From: Laburnicola sp. R22_1 | Lineage: Eukaryota; Ascomycota; Dothideomycetes; Pleosporales; Didymosphaeriaceae | DNA: 64,000 bases | Reading direction: 5' to 3' | Assembly (NCBI GenBank): GCA_014281115.1 | Contig: JACONQ010000006.1 | Location: forward strand, 3,038,001 to 3,102,000 | In this document: in pieces, positions 60,456 to 64,000 of the stretch | Numbering within the stretch: the stretch's first letter is position 1 | Layout of the letters: every line of letters starts with the position of its first letter | Made by a program: the position numbers and the translations under genes | Notes under the pieces: generated by a model | Told to the model about the DNA's origin: nothing | Database searches by the model: none | The model's input: the letters and a program-made list of their open reading frames with translations, nothing else

Positions 60456-60758
60456 CCCTCATCCTCCCCTGCGGCTGTGCCATCTTCTTTGCCGAATTTG
60501 GCGAACTAAACGGCCATTCCCTAATTTACCTCCATCGTTTCCCTACATGTCGCCTTGAAGCTGGAAGAGGTTATGCATCCGGTTAAGATATGGCATGGGA
60601 CGAAGGACTTTGATGCGTCGATTGATTGGGTAAGGTCGATGGATGGGAGGTTGCTGAATGGTGGGTTGCGATGGTTTGAGGGGGGTATGGTGGGGCGTGT
60701 TGGCGCTGTTTTTGAGGATCTTTTGGGCGGTGGAGCAGGAAGAGTGTGTTCAGTCTGA
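60456..60758 (+). pseudogene. Alpha/beta-hydrolase relic with internal deletion
   Basis: One frame reads AIFFAEFGELNGHSLIYLHR then FPTCRLEAG, matching the first strands and the oxyanion HGxP region of alpha/beta hydrolases, with HR in place of HG. About 30 bp later, in another frame, VMHPVKIWHGTKDF and WVRSMDGRLLNGGLRWFEGG resemble the C-terminal region that carries the catalytic Asp. The middle of the protein, including the nucleophile elbow GxSxG, is absent. The gene has therefore lost its core and shifted frame. A dispersed paralogue elsewhere in the genome could confirm it. Confidence 0.6.
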
Positions 60759-61096
60759 GGAGTGAGGATTGTCATGGAGGCAGTGATTTATTTCATACGC
60801 TGATAAAGAAACCTTGCTTTTGTGCTGGTGAGTGTCCCTCAGGACTTTTGGGACTACCAGCTAAGTAGAATCGAAAAGAATTTAGAGGAAACTCTGCAGT
60901 CCGGAAGAGATCCTCTCAGATGCATAAGCTACACATGCGACCCCCAAGCCTTCTACGTACCTGTTCTACCCAAGGCCAACAGCCGCGCTCCACGAGTTGT
61001 TGGTCCGGTTTCTCTGCTGTCAGTTGTCCGTGTGATTGGGTTCATCATTGGACCTCTTGTCTGCTTTCATGGCCATACCGTCCTCCACGCAAGAAA

Positions 61097-62735
61097 TCAG
61101 AACTCCTCGTCCATCTCGTCGAGCTCCACTTCCACCTCGTCGGACTCCTCTTCCACCTCGTCAGGCTCCTCTTCCTGGACCTGCACATCCGACAAGTCGT
61201 AGCCGAAGTTCTCCTTGTACACCCGTTTAAAGTACTCCTCATCCATTTCTCCGTCTCGTTCACTGGTACGACCCTCCTCCAAATTCCACCGGAACCCATC
61301 GACGATAAAGCTCGTGCAATTCTTTAGATAAGAACACGAATCAGTCAGTGTAATCGAGAACATATGATAGCTAGCACGTACCAGGTCGTGCCCTTCTTTA
61401 CACTTCTGTAATTGCTCAATGGTTTGGACTTGGTCAGAGATAAGCTTCTTTAGGTCCGAGTTCTCGTCCTGCTAAGCTTGTTAGTGCTCTGCTTCTCGGG
61501 ATCGTGAGAGGTGTTATGTAGACACGGACCATCAGTATCTCGTTTTCCTCCTGTGTGATAGCGGCCACCTCTTCAATGCGACTGAGCTCGGTACGCAGCT
61601 CTTCCTTTTCTTCTTCCGAGCTCTCGAGTTTCTTCTGAAGTTCTGCCACTTGTTTCTCAAGCCTTGCCTTAGCTTTCTCCAAGTCCGAGGCCTTCTTTCT
61701 TGTGGTAGCTTGTTGTTCCTTCATGTGATTATAGAATCGTGCCCCGTCGCGAGTGTGCGTGGTCTGATTGAGGCCAATAGAGTTCTCGCCGAAAAGAGAG
61801 CTACTCATGGTTTTTCGCTTCTTGTTGGCTGGCAGCGAAACACTAGGGGTCTCTTCACTGAACCTGGGTAGCTCAAGCCTGCTGCTGGTTCCGGACTTTT
61901 CGCGCTGTTGAGTTCTGACACTCACAGCCCGGGGTGTGAAGGGAGTGTGCTTATCCTCAGGTTGGTTATCCTGGTTTTTGAGAAAGTGTTTTGTGCGCTC
62001 GATCAAGGATAGGTACCTAAGGGTCTCGCGCATGTCCTCAATGACGCTTCTTGGCTTCAAGAATTCTTCTGCTGGAGGTGTGATGGACTGGGGGAAATAT
62101 CCCCCTGCCATCAACGCGAGCTGAGCCAGGAGGCTCACACGTTTTAACCAAATTCGCCGGGAGTCATTGGACCGCTCATCTACCTGCTTCGGCAGTAGCT
62201 TAAACGCAGATTCAAACGTAATGCCTCCAGCATAGATGTTCGAGGGGTCTGTGACCCTCCTGTCTGAATCGTCTTTGTAGACCACGTCGATTCCGTCGCC
62301 TGACGCGATGCTAGCCCAGACCCTTGTCGGCTCGTAGGGCTCGGCTCGCAGCCAGCCCAACAGCACCCTCCCATATGGAATGGGCTGGGAAGAACCAATG
62401 TATTGTTCCTTGATTTTTTCCACGGTGAACCAGGCGTTGCCTGGTACCACTTCGCGGAGCTGGCTAATATAACGTTTGCCGAAACGCTCACTTTCGTCCT
62501 GTCCCTGTTGTGGTGCGAGGGAAAGGGTATCTTCGTCGGAGGTGCGTACATACGTTGTCGTAATGCTTTCGGTCACCTGTTGTGCGCCGGGAACAGGAGT
62601 GTTTACTTGGGAGGAGGTGCCGGGATGTGTAGATGTAGGTGTGTAGGTGTTGCCTGACCGGTGGGACCTAGTCTTGACTTTACCTCGTCTGGCCGAGGTC
62701 GAGGGCACTGGCGTCCGCGGGCGGGAGTCAGACAT
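61097..62735 (-). CDS. Unknown coiled-coil protein with acidic C-terminus
   Basis: ATG at 62735 (MSDSRPRTPVPSTSARRG). Two introns are inferred: a donor GTCCGT after EENEILM near 61530 with acceptor near 61472, and one near 61383-61326 (GTACGT to AAAG). The result is about 520 residues. The N-terminus is Ser/Thr/Pro-rich and basic. A compact region (about residues 85-250) contains QLREVVPGNAWFTVEKIKE and VYKDDSDRRVTDPSNIYAG. A long coiled coil (about 330-410) is rich in Lys/Glu. The C-terminus is a run of Glu/Asp with repeated DEVEE-type units ending MDEEF. I do not recognise the family; the DNA-like or nuclear character is only suggested by the basic N-terminus and acidic tail. Confidence 0.8.
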
Positions 62736-63470
62736 TTTGTGCTATTCACTAGGACACAAAAAGACAAGATCGCGGACGCAGCGAGGTTTGGCTAAAAGAG
62801 ATGACGAAAATCTGAGATAATTGAAAGAAGAGAGGAGGGAAGAGTGGCTTGCAGGAAGATTACGGGGACAAGCCACTCTAAAAGAGCAAACCGCGGGGCC
62901 ATATGCTGTGGAACACTGAATCAAGGTTGCGCGCACTAGCGGCAAGTGAAAAGATGAGAGCGCACTGTGTCAACAATTGTGCCGGCATCACACCGCCTGA
63001 TTTATGGAATGAATACGCTCATAATGCCACTTCCGTAATGCAATCAAGTGCATAGTTGTAAAAAAAAAAGAAAAAAGGCGACTGATGATGCGCACGACCA
63101 GCACTTGGTTACCTAGGGTATCTTGTCAGAGAAGACAGCCCATCTTCGTCCAAATGACAAGGATCGCTGAAAATAAAAAGCAAAAACGATCAGTAGCGAC
63201 TTCGTCCAAGCCACAGGCTGATCTGTCGCAGACAGCTTCAGCAGCCCTGGAGGCCTGCAACCTGGAGGCGACATCGGCACATGCCTCTTCATGTCTCCCA
63301 TAGTCGCTTGAGGAATGTTTCGCATACAGTGGAGCCTGAGGCCCGAAGCGGTAAGCGCGCACATCTCGCACCAGTGCGTCACAGTAATAACGCGACTCAT
63401 CGTCTCTTTCCTTCCGCAATCGACGCTTTTCATCATCTCTTTCCTTCGGCAATCGACCCTCACCCGCGAT
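62736..63470. other. Divergent promoter region
   Basis: About 735 bp between the coiled-coil gene and the F-box gene, with a short A-rich run at about 63060-63077. No gene is supported. Confidence 0.4.
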
Positions 63471-64000
63471 ATGGCGTTCAGCGACATCCCAAATGAACTC
63501 AAACTCATCGTTGCCGAGTTTCTCGACCCAAAAACTTGCTTTAATCTCGCGTTCACCAATCGCGAACACTCCCGTCTCCTGTTCACCCTCCCTGCAACTC
63601 ACAAGTCGCTGTGAGAGCGCTACCATCTCATCAGTCATGGACATGATCGCTCGCAATGGCTTGTCACACAAGAGGTCATGGAAAACCCATTCATCGGGCA
63701 ATACATCGAAGAGGTATACCTACGTCTGCCACGCAATACCACTTTGGGTCCCAAAATGCTAGAAGAGATTCTGCAGATGTACGCAGATTCAATGAAAACA
63801 ATCGCGATACTACGCGAGGCACACCAACTAAAGGACGCCGATCGCTCTGCCGTTCCGTCCCACCAGATTGCGGCGGACAACATCCAGTTCGGAGCCGACA
63901 ATGTAACCGCCGCATTCCTGCTAGCCTTGGCCCCGAATCTGCGGAAATTTCTCTATACGCAGCGTTATTCAGTCTCAGAGTTAGTTTATAGCGGTCTGTG
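63471..64000 (+). pseudogene. F-box protein gene with premature stop, truncated by window edge
   Basis: ATG at 63471 opens a typical F-box start (MAFSDIPNELKLIVAEFLD, then PKTCFNLAFTNREHSRL). The frame hits TGA at 63612-63614 and then stays open in the same frame to the window edge: ERYHLISHGHDRSQW, TQEVMENPFIGQYIEEVYL and so on, a continuation typical of this family. Comparison with related proteins suggests TGG (Trp) to TGA at this codon. An intron to skip it would have to be about 26 nt, shorter than any other in the window. F-box proteins link substrates to SCF ubiquitin ligases; this copy probably makes only a 47-residue peptide unless read through. Confidence 0.7.

Noticed and set aside
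63606..63640. Mini-intron removing the F-box stop
   Set aside because: It would be about 26 nt, far below the 44-nt minimum seen elsewhere here, and would shift the conserved frame.
1..64000. tRNA or rRNA genes
   Set aside because: No cloverleaf with A and B boxes or rRNA core was recognised by eye; a covariance-model scan would be decisive.

Overview
The window is nuclear DNA of a filamentous ascomycete, most likely a Dothideomycete of the order Pleosporales. The evidence is short (about 45-60 nt) GT-AG introns in nearly every gene, a fungal Zn2Cys6 regulator with an AflR-type layout, a fungus-specific KCH potassium-channel protein, pogo/Fot1-type transposons, CG-to-TA decay typical of repeat-induced point mutation (RIP), and an F-box family that I associate with Pleosporales. 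The order is an inference; I could not search a database.

Region 1 (1-14860) is a polyketide gene cluster: a highly reducing type I PKS (5' part, KS-AT-start of DH, running off the left edge), a divergent AYR1-like short-chain dehydrogenase (SDR), an AflR-like Zn2Cys6 regulator, a small cupin, a second SDR, a CYP57-like cytochrome P450 and a secreted berberine-bridge-type FAD oxidase. The likely scheme is that the PKS builds the chain, the SDRs, P450, cupin and flavin oxidase tailor it, and the AflR-like protein controls transcription.

Region 2 (15507-28660) is accessory. A pogo-type transposon is interrupted by a second transposon at an exact TA target. It is followed by a pyridoxal-reductase-like aldo/keto reductase, a long gene-poor stretch with relics, and a complete Baeyer-Villiger monooxygenase.

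Region 3 (28663-30713) holds a conserved KCH1-family membrane protein, followed by an AT-rich block that is a heavily mutated inverted copy of sequence at 24 kb.

Region 4 (32086-39303) is a second, compact candidate cluster: a phenol-hydroxylase-type flavoprotein, an MCT-type MFS transporter and, divergently, an isocyanide synthase fused to a TauD-like dioxygenase. This is the most interesting part of the window, a likely isocyanide metabolite locus.

Region 5 (39304-50466) is mostly repetitive or broken: kinase-like fragments in opposite orientations and a second nest of transposons, in which one element has landed inside the terminal inverted repeat of another.

Region 6 (50467-64000) is more ordinary: a secreted Asp f 4-like protein, the ER chaperone BiP/Kar2, an Old Yellow Enzyme, a short SET-domain protein, an alpha/beta-hydrolase relic, an unknown coiled-coil protein, and an F-box gene broken by an in-frame stop at the right edge.
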